NCBI GenBank assembly: GCA_028868455.1
Contig: JAGWUK010000231.1
Coordinates: forward strand, 1 to 5,644
Direction: 5' to 3'
DNA from: Burkholderiales bacterium
GTDB lineage: Bacteria; Pseudomonadota; Gammaproteobacteria; Burkholderiales; Burkholderiaceae_D
DNA: 5,644 bases
The translations under genes were made by a program, and so were the position numbers. The notes under the pieces are model-generated. The model saw only the letters and a list, made by a program, of their open reading frames with translations, was not told the origin of the DNA and did not search any database. Positions 1-5,644 of this stretch are shown here, one piece after another (positions within the stretch are counted from its first letter, which is position 1; each line of letters starts with the position of its first letter).

Positions 1-1
1 A

Positions 2-41
2 CGAAAAATGCACCGAAATAATGCGCGCAGGCGAAAAATGC
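2..41 (+). repeat. Three imperfect copies of a CGAAAAATGC motif
   Basis: CGAAAAATGC occurs at 2-11 and exactly again at 32-41, with a one-base-longer variant CGAAATAATGC at 14-24. The two exact copies are 30 bp apart, which is about three helical turns and also ten codons. They could therefore be protein-binding half-sites or a repeated EKC coding motif in a gene tail. Function is unknown. Confidence 0.4.
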
Positions 42-119
42 GAACAGGCCTCTGCACAAAAAGCTGTGCATATTGAATTCTTGTTGCAAAATCAAGCTAC
101 GCGGCAAAATCCACCATAG
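3..119 (+). CDS. Possible C-terminal end of an upstream gene (38 codons, unidentified)
   Basis: One frame is open from the window edge to a TAG at 117-119, ten bases before the ATG of the formate dehydrogenase beta gene. It would encode a polar, partly helical-looking tail with two EKC tripeptides, ending in QNPP. Tight spacing to the next start would fit an operon or a closely packed upstream gene. I do not recognise the family. The evidence is weak. The stretch is short, a second plus-strand frame is open to 76, and minus-strand frames are also open; one of those starts with ATG at 71 and reads as a hydrophobic N-terminus. The region could equally be non-coding promoter sequence. Confidence 0.25.
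   Translation, partial: EKCTEIMRAGEKCEQASAQKAVHIEFLLQNQATRQNPP
53..70. promoter_or_regulatory. 18-bp inverted repeat upstream of the beta gene (candidate operator)
   Basis: TGCACA at 53-58 and TGTGCA at 65-70 are perfect 6-bp arms separated by AAAAGC. The centre lies about 68 bases upstream of the ATG at 130. The geometry suits a dimeric repressor or activator, or a weak RNA hairpin. I cannot assign a regulator family, and no convincing sigma70 promoter is visible between this repeat and the start codon. A 6-bp-arm repeat can arise by chance. Confidence 0.3.
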
Positions 120-129
120 AACTCCGACC

Positions 130-1833
130 ATGATCCCTATCCGTCAAATAGAAAACAACAGTCAGCGCAAGCGGTCTCAGCCCAAAGGCAGGCAACTTGA
201 ACCTGTTGCGTTAGCGCAAATACAAGAATTGCTGGGTAAAGCTGACATAAAAAAAGACATGCTCATTGAGTATTTGCATTTAATACAAGACAAATATAAA
301 GGATTGAAATTGGCGCATTTAAACGCGCTGGCTTCAATCATGCATTTATCAGCCGCCGAAGTTTACGAAGTCGCTAGTTTCTACCACCACTTTGATGTCA
401 TTCGTGATGGCGATGCAGCAACAGCAGAAATAACTGTCCGTGTTTGTACAAGTCTTTCGTGCCAAATGCAGGGGGCGCAAAACTTGCTCCAGCAATTGCC
501 TCGTCTATTGGGCAACACAGTCCGAGTTCTGGAAACGCCTTGCATAGGGCGTTGCGAAAAAGCGCCAGCTGTTTCCATTGACCAACAGACTTTATCTGAT
601 GCTTCTGCAGAAAAAATCGCCGAAGCACTGGCCACCAAGTCTGGATTCGACGACATCCCCACCGCCATTGAATACGCAAACTATAAAAATGCTGGCGGAT
701 ATCAGCAATTAATACGATGCCATACTGAGCAACTCAGTAAGGAAGCTGTCTTTACCATGCTCGACAATGCCGGATTGCGTGGATTGGGTGGTGCAGGATT
801 TCCGGCAGGACGAAAATGGCGCATCGTCGCCGCCGAACCGGCTCCACGCCTCATGGCCGTGAATATCGATGAGGGCGAACCAGGCACATTTAAGGACAGG
901 CATTATCTGGAGCGTGATCCTCACCTGTTTCTCGAAGGCATGCTCATTGCAGCATGGGCAGTCGACGTCGCAGAAATCTATATCTACCTGCGTGACGAAT
1001 ATCAGGCTTGCCATCAGCTACTCCGGCGAGAAATCGCGCAATTGCAAGCACAGCCTCCTATTCCCAATTTGCCGCGTATTTATTTACGACGCGGAGCGGG
1101 CGCTTACATCTGCGGCGAAGAATCTGCCATGATCGAATCCATTGAAGGCAAGCGCGGCATGCCGCGTTTGCGGCCACCCTATGTTGCGCAGCAAGGCTTA
1201 TTTGGCCGCCCGACCTTAGAGCATAATTTTGAAACGCTGTATTGGATCCGTGACTTCCTTGAAAAGGGAACAGACTGGTTCGTCCATCAGGGACGACATG
1301 GCCGTCATGGATTGCGCTCCTTTTCCGTTTCCGGTCGTGTTAAACGCCCTGGTGTCCATTTGGCGCCAGCAGGCATCACGGTTCAGGAGTTAATTAATGA
1401 ATACTGTGGTGGTATGCAAGACGGTCATCAGCTCTATGCCTACTTGCCCGGCGGAGCATCCGGCGGCATCTTGCCTGCATCACTAGACAATCTTCCTCTG
1501 GACTTCGATACGTTACAGCCGTATGGATGCTTCATCGGTTCTGCCGCCATCATTATTTTGTCAGATCAGGACAGTGCCGTCGCCGCTGCGCGAAATATGA
1601 TGCGTTTCTTCCGAGATGAATCTTGCGGGCAATGCACGCCGTGTCGCGTCGGTACGGCCAAAGCCCTGGCATTGATAGACAAAGAACAATGGGATATTCC
1701 CTTGTTGCAGGAGTTGTTGCATGTGATGCGGGACGCATCAATATGCGGGCTAGGACAGGCGGCACCCAACCCTGTCGAATGCGTTATCCGATACTTTCCG
1801 CATGAACTGGACACCAGCAGGAGTGCAACATGA
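130..1833 (+). CDS. fdh1B: NAD-dependent formate dehydrogenase, beta (diaphorase) subunit; NuoE-NuoF fusion
   Basis: This is the NAD-reducing subunit of a cytoplasmic formate dehydrogenase. It takes electrons from the alpha subunit and passes them through [4Fe-4S] and FMN to NAD+. Numbering from ATG 130 gives 567 residues. Residues about 30-92 are the NuoE helical domain (ending SFYHHFDV). Residues 100-165 are the thioredoxin-like [2Fe-2S] domain with Cys106, Cys111, Cys138 and Cys142. Residues about 185-565 are NuoF-like, with the glycine-rich GLRGLGGAGFPAGRKW (215-230), DEGEPGTFKD (247-256), GAYICGEES (324-332) and [4Fe-4S] ligands Cys499, Cys502, Cys505 and Cys539. Length and order match M. 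extorquens Fdh1B (about 572 residues, from memory). The frame also opens at a TTG at 73, but the added 19 residues look unlike the family, so ATG 130 is preferred even though its Shine-Dalgarno is poor. The last four bases overlap the alpha gene. The N-terminal coding part is locally AT-rich. Alternative names are fdhB or fdsB-like. Confidence 0.95.
   Translation: MIPIRQIENNSQRKRSQPKGRQLEPVALAQIQELLGKADIKKDMLIEYLHLIQDKYKGLKLAHLNALASIMHLSAAEVYEVASFYHHFDVIRDGDAATAEITVRVCTSLSCQMQGAQNLLQQLPRLLGNTVRVLETPCIGRCEKAPAVSIDQQTLSDASAEKIAEALATKSGFDDIPTAIEYANYKNAGGYQQLIRCHTEQLSKEAVFTMLDNAGLRGLGGAGFPAGRKWRIVAAEPAPRLMAVNIDEGEPGTFKDRHYLERDPHLFLEGMLIAAWAVDVAEIYIYLRDEYQACHQLLRREIAQLQAQPPIPNLPRIYLRRGAGAYICGEESAMIESIEGKRGMPRLRPPYVAQQGLFGRPTLEHNFETLYWIRDFLEKGTDWFVHQGRHGRHGLRSFSVSGRVKRPGVHLAPAGITVQELINEYCGGMQDGHQLYAYLPGGASGGILPASLDNLPLDFDTLQPYGCFIGSAAIIILSDQDSAVAAARNMMRFFRDESCGQCTPCRVGTAKALALIDKEQWDIPLLQELLHVMRDASICGLGQAAPNPVECVIRYFPHELDTSRSAT
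1819..1823 (+). promoter_or_regulatory. Ribosome binding site of the alpha gene, inside the end of the beta gene
   Basis: AGGAG lies six bases upstream of the ATG at 1830. It fixes that start, and with the ATGA stop/start overlap (1830-1833) it points to translational coupling. Coupling would keep the two subunits at near-equal amounts. Confidence 0.8.
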
Positions 1834-4649
1834 ATGCACGCATACACCCCACATTTCAAATCACTTTGAATGGTCATGTTGTTGACTGCAGCGCCGCAGA
1901 AAACTTGCTGACAATCGCTCAGCGACAAGGCGTGGATCTTCCCAATCTGTGTTTTCAAGAAGGCCAGCCCGGCGTTGGCAATTGCCGGGCTTGTGTCGTC
2001 GAAATACAAGGTGAGCGCACACTGGCACCATCGTGCTGCCGCGCACCTGCGCCCGGCATGCAGGTACAGACAGATAGTCCGCGTGCCATTGCAGCGCAAA
2101 ACATGGTGCTGGAATTATTGCTATCGGATACGCCTTCGACTGAACACAGCGGCAATAATCAGCTTGTTCAATGGGCAGAGAGCAGACACATCCAGCGTTC
2201 CCGTTTTGCGGCCAGAGCAAGCGTCAAAACAGATACCTCGCATCCGGCAATTGCGGTCAATCTGGATGCCTGCATCCTGTGTACCCGTTGCGTACGCGCC
2301 TGTCGCGAAACGCAGGTCAATGATGTGATAGGACTGGCAGGCCGTGGGGATCAGGCAAGCATTGTGTTCGACATGCAAGACCAGCTGGGGGACTCAAGCT
2401 GCGTGGCATGCGGAGAATGTGTACAAGCCTGCCCGACCGGCGCCCTGTTGCCAGCGTCCCCGAAGGCGAAACAAGTTCCGGAAAAAGAAGTCGCCACGCT
2501 ATGCCCGTATTGCGGCGTAGGCTGTCAATTGAATTACCGTGTCAACGATGACCACATCGTTTCAGCCGAAGGGCGCAACGGCCCGGCCAATCAAGGACGT
2601 CTGTGCGTCAAAGGACGCTATGGTTTTGACTACGCCCGCCATCCGCAACGACTGACCAGGCCGCTGATACGCCGTCCCGACGCCCCGAAACACGCACATG
2701 CGCAACTTACGCCGGAGAATATTGCTGACGTCTTCCGAGAAGCAAGCTGGGAAGAGGCGCTCACAGTTGCCGCGGAGGGACTGAAAAAAATCCGCGATCA
2801 ACAAGGCAAAAAAGCCCTGGCAGGATTTGGCTCGGCCAAAGGCAGTAATGAAGAAGCCTACCTGTTTCAAAAACTGGTGCGTGTCGGTTTTGGCAGCAAC
2901 AATGTCGACCACTGCACGCGCCTCTGCCATGCCTCTTCCGTTGCCGCCCTGCTGGAAGGCCTGGGCTCGGGTGCGGTGTCCAACCCGCTCAGGGATGTTG
3001 AATTTGCTGAAGTCATTTTTATCATCGGCGCCAATCCCGCCGTCAATCATCCGGTAGGCGCAACCTGGATAAAAAATGCCGTTGAAAAAGGTGCCAAGCT
3101 AATTATCTGCGACCCGCGCCGCTCGGATCTTTCCAGGCATGCGCGGCATTTCCTGCAGTTCAAAGCCGATACCGATGTCGCCCTGCTCAATGCCATGTTG
3201 CACGTCATCGTGACGGAAGACTTGCTGGACCACACATTTATCCAGAACCGCACCACAGGATTTGAGGCCTTACGTGACAACCTTGCCCCCTACACACCTG
3301 AGCGCATGCAAGCCATTTGCGGTATTGATGCGGACACCATACGCACTGTCGCCCGCCTATATGCCACGGCGAAATCGTCCATGATTTTTTGGGGTATGGG
3401 CGTATCGCAACATATTCACGGCACGGACAATGTCCGCTGCCTGATTGCAATGGCCTTGGCAACTGGCCAGATTGGCCGCCCTGGCACTGGCCTGCATCCG
3501 CTGCGCGGCCAGAACAATGTGCAGGGGGCATCCGATGCCGGGCTGATACCGATGATGTACCCGGATTATCAGCGCGTGAACGACAACGCTGCGGCAGCAC
3601 GCATGGAACAAGCATGGCAGCTCCCCGAAGACACACTGGACAGAGAACCCGGACTGACCGTCGTGGAAATCATGCACGCCATTAAGCAAGGCAAAATCAG
3701 CGGCATGTACATCATGGGCGAAAATCCTGCCATGTCTGACCCGGATGTCAACCACGCACGAGAATCACTGGCAGCGCTGCAGCATCTGGTCGTGCAGGAT
3801 ATTTTTCTGACGGAGACCGCCGCATTTGCCGATGTGATCCTGCCCGCGTCGGCTTTCCAGGAAAAAACCGGTAGCTTTACCAATACCGACCGCACCGTGC
3901 AACTAGGACGCGCGGCGCTGTCATTACCGGGTGAGGCGAAACAAGACCTTTGGATCATTCAGCAGATTGGTATGCGGATGGGGCTACCGTGGCAAGACCA
4001 ACCGGTGTCAGACGTCTTTGAGGAAATGCGAACCGTCATGCCCAGTATCGCAGGCATCAGTTGGAACAGGCTTGAGCGTGACGACGCTGTCACCTACCCT
4101 TGCCTGCATGAAAACGATCCCGGCGAAGCTGTCGTTTTCACCGAACGATTTCCCACGCCGGACGGGCGCGGACGTTTTATGCCGGTACAAATCATCCCTG
4201 CCGCAGAGCAGCCCGATGCCGAATACCCTTTTGTCCTGATTACCGGTCGCCAACTGGAGCACTGGCACACGGGCAGCATGACGCGCAGAACACAAGTGCT
4301 GGACGCGCTGGAACCCGATCCTGTCGTGCTGATCCATCCTGACGATCTGGCGCAAACCGGCGTCTTACCCGGCGACGTCATTACGCTGGAATCACGGCGT
4401 GGAACAATCAGTCTGTATGCGCGAGCCGATCCGTATTTGCCACGCGGCGCGGTATTCGTCGCATTTTGTTACTACGAAGCGGCAATCAACCGTCTGACCA
4501 ATGCTGTGCTTGATCCATACGGGAAAATTCCGGAATTTAAATATTGCGCAATCCGTCTGCTGGCCGGCGGAAGTCCGCCCGAATCATCGGTCTATAGAAC
4601 GACTTCAGCAACCAGTGAGGAAATGACCGGAGCACCGTCCAGGAGTTGA
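1830..4649 (+). CDS. fdh1A: NAD-dependent formate dehydrogenase, alpha (catalytic, Mo/W-bis-MGD) subunit
   Basis: This is the catalytic subunit (939 residues), oxidising formate to CO2 in the cytoplasm and passing electrons to the beta subunit. In order it shows: a plant-type [2Fe-2S] ferredoxin domain (about 8-95; Cys41, Cys52, Cys55, Cys69); two [4Fe-4S] motifs, Cys148/151/154/158 and Cys191/194/197/201; the cluster next to the pterin, Cys225/228/232/259, followed by Lys261; the molybdopterin oxidoreductase core (about 270-750); and the dinucleotide-binding domain (about 800-912). The active site reads NNVDHCTRLCHASS. Cys366 is the expected metal ligand (cysteine, not selenocysteine), followed by His367. 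Arg559 in PLRGQNNVQG matches the catalytic Arg333 of E. coli FdhF. There is no Cys between 70 and 148, so the NuoG/FdsA His-Cys3 cluster is absent, as I recall for M. extorquens Fdh1A. A Ser/Thr-rich tail (about 913-939) follows the last domain. Mo versus W cannot be read from the sequence. Other names are fdhA or fdhF-like. Confidence 0.96.
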   Translation: MNARIHPTFQITLNGHVVDCSAAENLLTIAQRQGVDLPNLCFQEGQPGVGNCRACVVEIQGERTLAPSCCRAPAPGMQVQTDSPRAIAAQNMVLELLLSDTPSTEHSGNNQLVQWAESRHIQRSRFAARASVKTDTSHPAIAVNLDACILCTRCVRACRETQVNDVIGLAGRGDQASIVFDMQDQLGDSSCVACGECVQACPTGALLPASPKAKQVPEKEVATLCPYCGVGCQLNYRVNDDHIVSAEGRNGPANQGRLCVKGRYGFDYARHPQRLTRPLIRRPDAPKHAHAQLTPENIADVFREASWEEALTVAAEGLKKIRDQQGKKALAGFGSAKGSNEEAYLFQKLVRVGFGSNNVDHCTRLCHASSVAALLEGLGSGAVSNPLRDVEFAEVIFIIGANPAVNHPVGATWIKNAVEKGAKLIICDPRRSDLSRHARHFLQFKADTDVALLNAMLHVIVTEDLLDHTFIQNRTTGFEALRDNLAPYTPERMQAICGIDADTIRTVARLYATAKSSMIFWGMGVSQHIHGTDNVRCLIAMALATGQIGRPGTGLHPLRGQNNVQGASDAGLIPMMYPDYQRVNDNAAAARMEQAWQLPEDTLDREPGLTVVEIMHAIKQGKISGMYIMGENPAMSDPDVNHARESLAALQHLVVQDIFLTETAAFADVILPASAFQEKTGSFTNTDRTVQLGRAALSLPGEAKQDLWIIQQIGMRMGLPWQDQPVSDVFEEMRTVMPSIAGISWNRLERDDAVTYPCLHENDPGEAVVFTERFPTPDGRGRFMPVQIIPAAEQPDAEYPFVLITGRQLEHWHTGSMTRRTQVLDALEPDPVVLIHPDDLAQTGVLPGDVITLESRRGTISLYARADPYLPRGAVFVAFCYYEAAINRLTNAVLDPYGKIPEFKYCAIRLLAGGSPPESSVYRTTSATSEEMTGAPSRS

Positions 4650-4659
4650 CTTAAATCAA
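4646..4659. promoter_or_regulatory. FNR/ANR-like binding site
   Basis: TTGAC-TTAA-ATCAA matches the FNR consensus TTGAT-N4-ATCAA at nine of ten fixed positions, and the TTGAC half is a familiar ANR-type variant. It overlaps the alpha stop codon (TGA 4647-4649). It is centred near 4652.5, about 70 bases upstream of the start point implied by the -10 at 4710-4715, roughly a class I activator distance. It may give oxygen-responsive control of the downstream sensor gene. Its location partly inside a coding end makes chance possible. Confidence 0.45.
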
Positions 4660-4660
4660 T

Positions 4661-4692
4661 AGTCAATCTCATTTGTCGAAATGAGATTGACT
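4661..4692 (+). terminator. Perfect 14-bp stem-loop after the formate dehydrogenase operon
   Basis: AGTCAATCTCATTT (4661-4674) pairs without mismatch with AAATGAGATTGACT (4679-4692) around a GTCG loop. It starts 11 bases after the alpha stop codon, where an operon terminator is expected. The stem has only 4 GC pairs, and the trailing CTCGTTTATCG is a poor U-tract, so intrinsic termination may be inefficient. It could instead protect the mRNA 3' end or, as DNA, bind a regulator. Confidence 0.6.
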
Positions 4693-4715
4693 CTCGTTTA
4701 TCGTAAAGCTATCGT
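4687..4715 (+). promoter_or_regulatory. Putative sigma70 promoter for the CHASE sensor gene
   Basis: TTGACT (4687-4692, five of six matches to the -35 consensus) is followed after exactly 17 bases by TATCGT (4710-4715, four of six, keeping the key T1, A2 and T6 of the -10). The predicted start of transcription is near 4722, giving a leader of about 84 bases to the ATG at 4806. The -35 box is the last six bases of the stem-loop. The -10 is imperfect. Confidence 0.4.
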
Positions 4716-4805
4716 TTGCAACGCATTTTTGTTTGACCGGCTGGCGGACAAAATTCCTTAAAACGTTCAACTCGCGCAGTTGTCCCGCTCACCTTGCTTG
4801 CAAAC

Positions 4806-5644
4806 ATGCCTCCGCTGCTATCTCGTTTCGTCCACCGCCCGCTGCTGTATGCCGCTTTCGTTTTCTTTGGCGCATTGGGTGCCTGCATGGCGCTGGTCAT
4901 GAAGCTGGAAAAAAATCTGCATCAGGAACAACGCGCGCAAACCGCCGATCTGGCCAGCATGCATGCCCATGCGTTGCAGCAGAACATCGGCCAGGCCTTG
5001 TCCGCAGCCTATGCCCTGGCCGCCCTGGTGACCGATAGTCATGGCGATGTGAAGAATTTCGATACTTTCGCCATGCAAATTCTGCAATATCATCCCGGCG
5101 TCAGCGCCCTGTACCTGGCACCGGACGGCATTACGCGTGCAGTCGTTCCGAAAGAATGGCGCGCCAAAGGGCTGGGGATAGACCTGCTACACGATCAGCA
5201 AAGAAAAACCGAGGCATTACGCGCGCGCGACTCCGGCGAACTCACGCTGGCTGGACCTTTGCCGTTGACGCAAGGCGGGAACGGCATCATCGGACGCCTG
5301 CCGGTTTTCTTGCCGGACAATGCCGGACAAAAGCAATTCTGGGGGCTGGTTTCTGTCGTCGTCGCGCTGCCAAAAGTCCTGACCGACGCCGAGCTGCCGC
5401 AATTAAGGCAGCCCGGCTACGATTACGAAATCTGGCGCTTAAATCCTGTCACAGGAAAAAAGCAAATGATCAGTACGACACCTGGTTATCACGATGCAGA
5501 ACATGTCAGTTACGCCTTTGCCCTACCCAATGCCGAATGGACGCTGGACGTACTGGTAAAGCCCAATCAGGATGCGCTCGTCGGGTTGATCTTCAAAATT
5601 GGCCTGAGTCTCGCGTTCAGCCTGATGCTGGCGTATCTGGTTAA
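4806..5644 (+). CDS. CHASE-domain membrane sensor protein, N-terminal part (runs off the window)
   Basis: The frame is open for 279 codons from ATG 4806 to the edge, with no stop in the window. Residues 7-11 are basic and lead into a membrane helix at about 12-32. An extracytoplasmic region of about 225 residues follows, then a second helix from about 258 to the edge. Residues about 65-200 resemble the CHASE ligand-sensing domain: YHPGVSALYLAPDG (95-108), a VVPKEW segment, GIDLL, a basic QRKTEALRARDSG stretch and LAGPLPLTQGG. The later LPNAEWTLDVLV is typical of the end of such sensor regions. In this family the missing C-terminus is usually a GGDEF/EAL or histidine kinase module, often after PAS domains; which applies here cannot be seen. 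The ATG has no strong Shine-Dalgarno. TTG 4794 is an in-frame alternative, but ATG 4806 places the basic residues correctly before the helix. It probably has its own promoter at 4687-4715. Confidence 0.85.
   Translation, partial: MPPLLSRFVHRPLLYAAFVFFGALGACMALVMKLEKNLHQEQRAQTADLASMHAHALQQNIGQALSAAYALAALVTDSHGDVKNFDTFAMQILQYHPGVSALYLAPDGITRAVVPKEWRAKGLGIDLLHDQQRKTEALRARDSGELTLAGPLPLTQGGNGIIGRLPVFLPDNAGQKQFWGLVSVVVALPKVLTDAELPQLRQPGYDYEIWRLNPVTGKKQMISTTPGYHDAEHVSYAFALPNAEWTLDVLVKPNQDALVGLIFKIGLSLAFSLMLAYLV
5311..5330 (+). repeat. Exact 10-bp tandem duplication inside the CHASE gene
   Basis: TGCCGGACAA occurs twice back to back (5311-5320 and 5321-5330). Because 10 is not a multiple of three, the copies are read in different frames (giving LPDNAGQ), and loss or gain of one copy would shift the frame of the sensor gene. 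With only two copies it may simply be chance. Confidence 0.6.

Noticed and set aside
73..129. TTG start at 73 for the beta subunit
   Set aside because: The added 19 residues contain two Cys and many basic residues unlike the family, and ATG 130 gives a length close to known homologues. No good Shine-Dalgarno supports either start, so this is a judgement.
2019..2060. Adjacent Cys69-Cys70 in the [2Fe-2S] domain as an altered cluster
   Set aside because: The canonical four ligands Cys41, Cys52, Cys55 and Cys69 are all present at normal spacing. Cys70 is simply an extra neighbour.
1566..2099. Minus-strand open frame of about 177 codons across the beta/alpha junction
   Set aside because: It lies opposite two strongly supported genes, encodes a cysteine-rich composition with no recognisable domain, and has no ribosome site. 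It is a shadow of coding sequence.
2925..2930. Possible selenocysteine position in the alpha subunit
   Set aside because: The codons at the active site read TGC CAT (Cys366-His367), not TGA, so this is a cysteine enzyme.
2562..3050. Minus-strand open frame of about 162 codons inside the alpha gene
   Set aside because: It is antisense to the conserved pterin-binding and active-site region and its translation matches no family I know.
4641..4645. AGGAG just before the alpha stop codon as a ribosome site for a following small gene
   Set aside because: No ATG or GTG start lies at a suitable distance. The only nearby TTG (4646) directly abuts the motif, and the stem-loop follows.
5156..5644. Plus-strand frame of 162 codons ending in TAA at the window edge
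   Set aside because: It is very rich in Arg and Ala and has no domain. The overlapping frame from 4806 shows membrane helices and CHASE motifs, so this is an out-of-frame shadow.
1..5644. CRISPR array, tRNA or rRNA gene, insertion sequence or prophage elements
   Set aside because: No regularly spaced repeats, cloverleaf-type RNA, transposase motifs or terminal inverted repeats are visible. The window is almost fully occupied by metabolic and sensor coding sequence.

Overview
The window holds a two-gene operon for a soluble, NAD-linked, metal-dependent formate dehydrogenase of the two-subunit type described in Methylorubrum (Methylobacterium) extorquens as FDH1. It is followed by the start of a membrane-bound sensor gene. 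Subunit design, codon use, moderate GC (about 50-60 % in genes) and the CHASE-type sensor suggest a proteobacterium, most likely a betaproteobacterium (Burkholderiales/Oxalobacteraceae-like). That placement is inference; no rRNA or other taxonomic marker is present.

Layout. Bases 1-129 are AT-richer upstream sequence with a triplicated 10-11 bp motif, an 18-bp inverted repeat, and possibly the last 38 codons of an upstream gene ending at 119. Bases 130-1833 encode the beta subunit, a NuoE-NuoF fusion carrying [2Fe-2S], FMN, the NAD site and [4Fe-4S]. Bases 1830-4649 encode the alpha subunit: an N-terminal ferredoxin region plus a bis-MGD catalytic domain with Cys366 as metal ligand. The two genes overlap by four bases (ATGA), with a good Shine-Dalgarno inside the end of the first gene. 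Bases 4646-4720 form a compact control region: an FNR/ANR-like palindrome overlapping the alpha stop codon, a perfect 14-bp stem-loop, and a sigma70-like promoter whose -35 lies in the stem. From 4806 to the window edge runs an uninterrupted frame for a CHASE-domain sensor, cut off after its second membrane helix, so its output domain is not visible.

How it works together. Formate is oxidised at the Mo- or W-bis-MGD centre of alpha. Electrons pass through its [4Fe-4S] clusters to the [4Fe-4S] and FMN of beta, where NAD+ is reduced. Cofactor and maturation genes (FdhD-like sulfurtransferase, molybdenum/tungsten uptake and insertion) are not in the window. The CHASE gene has its own predicted promoter and need not be functionally linked to formate oxidation.

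I see no clearly undescribed system. The best second-look items are the FNR-like site and hairpin/promoter overlap at 4646-4715, the truncated CHASE sensor, and the alpha subunit's lack of the His-Cys3 cluster found in NuoG/FdsA.
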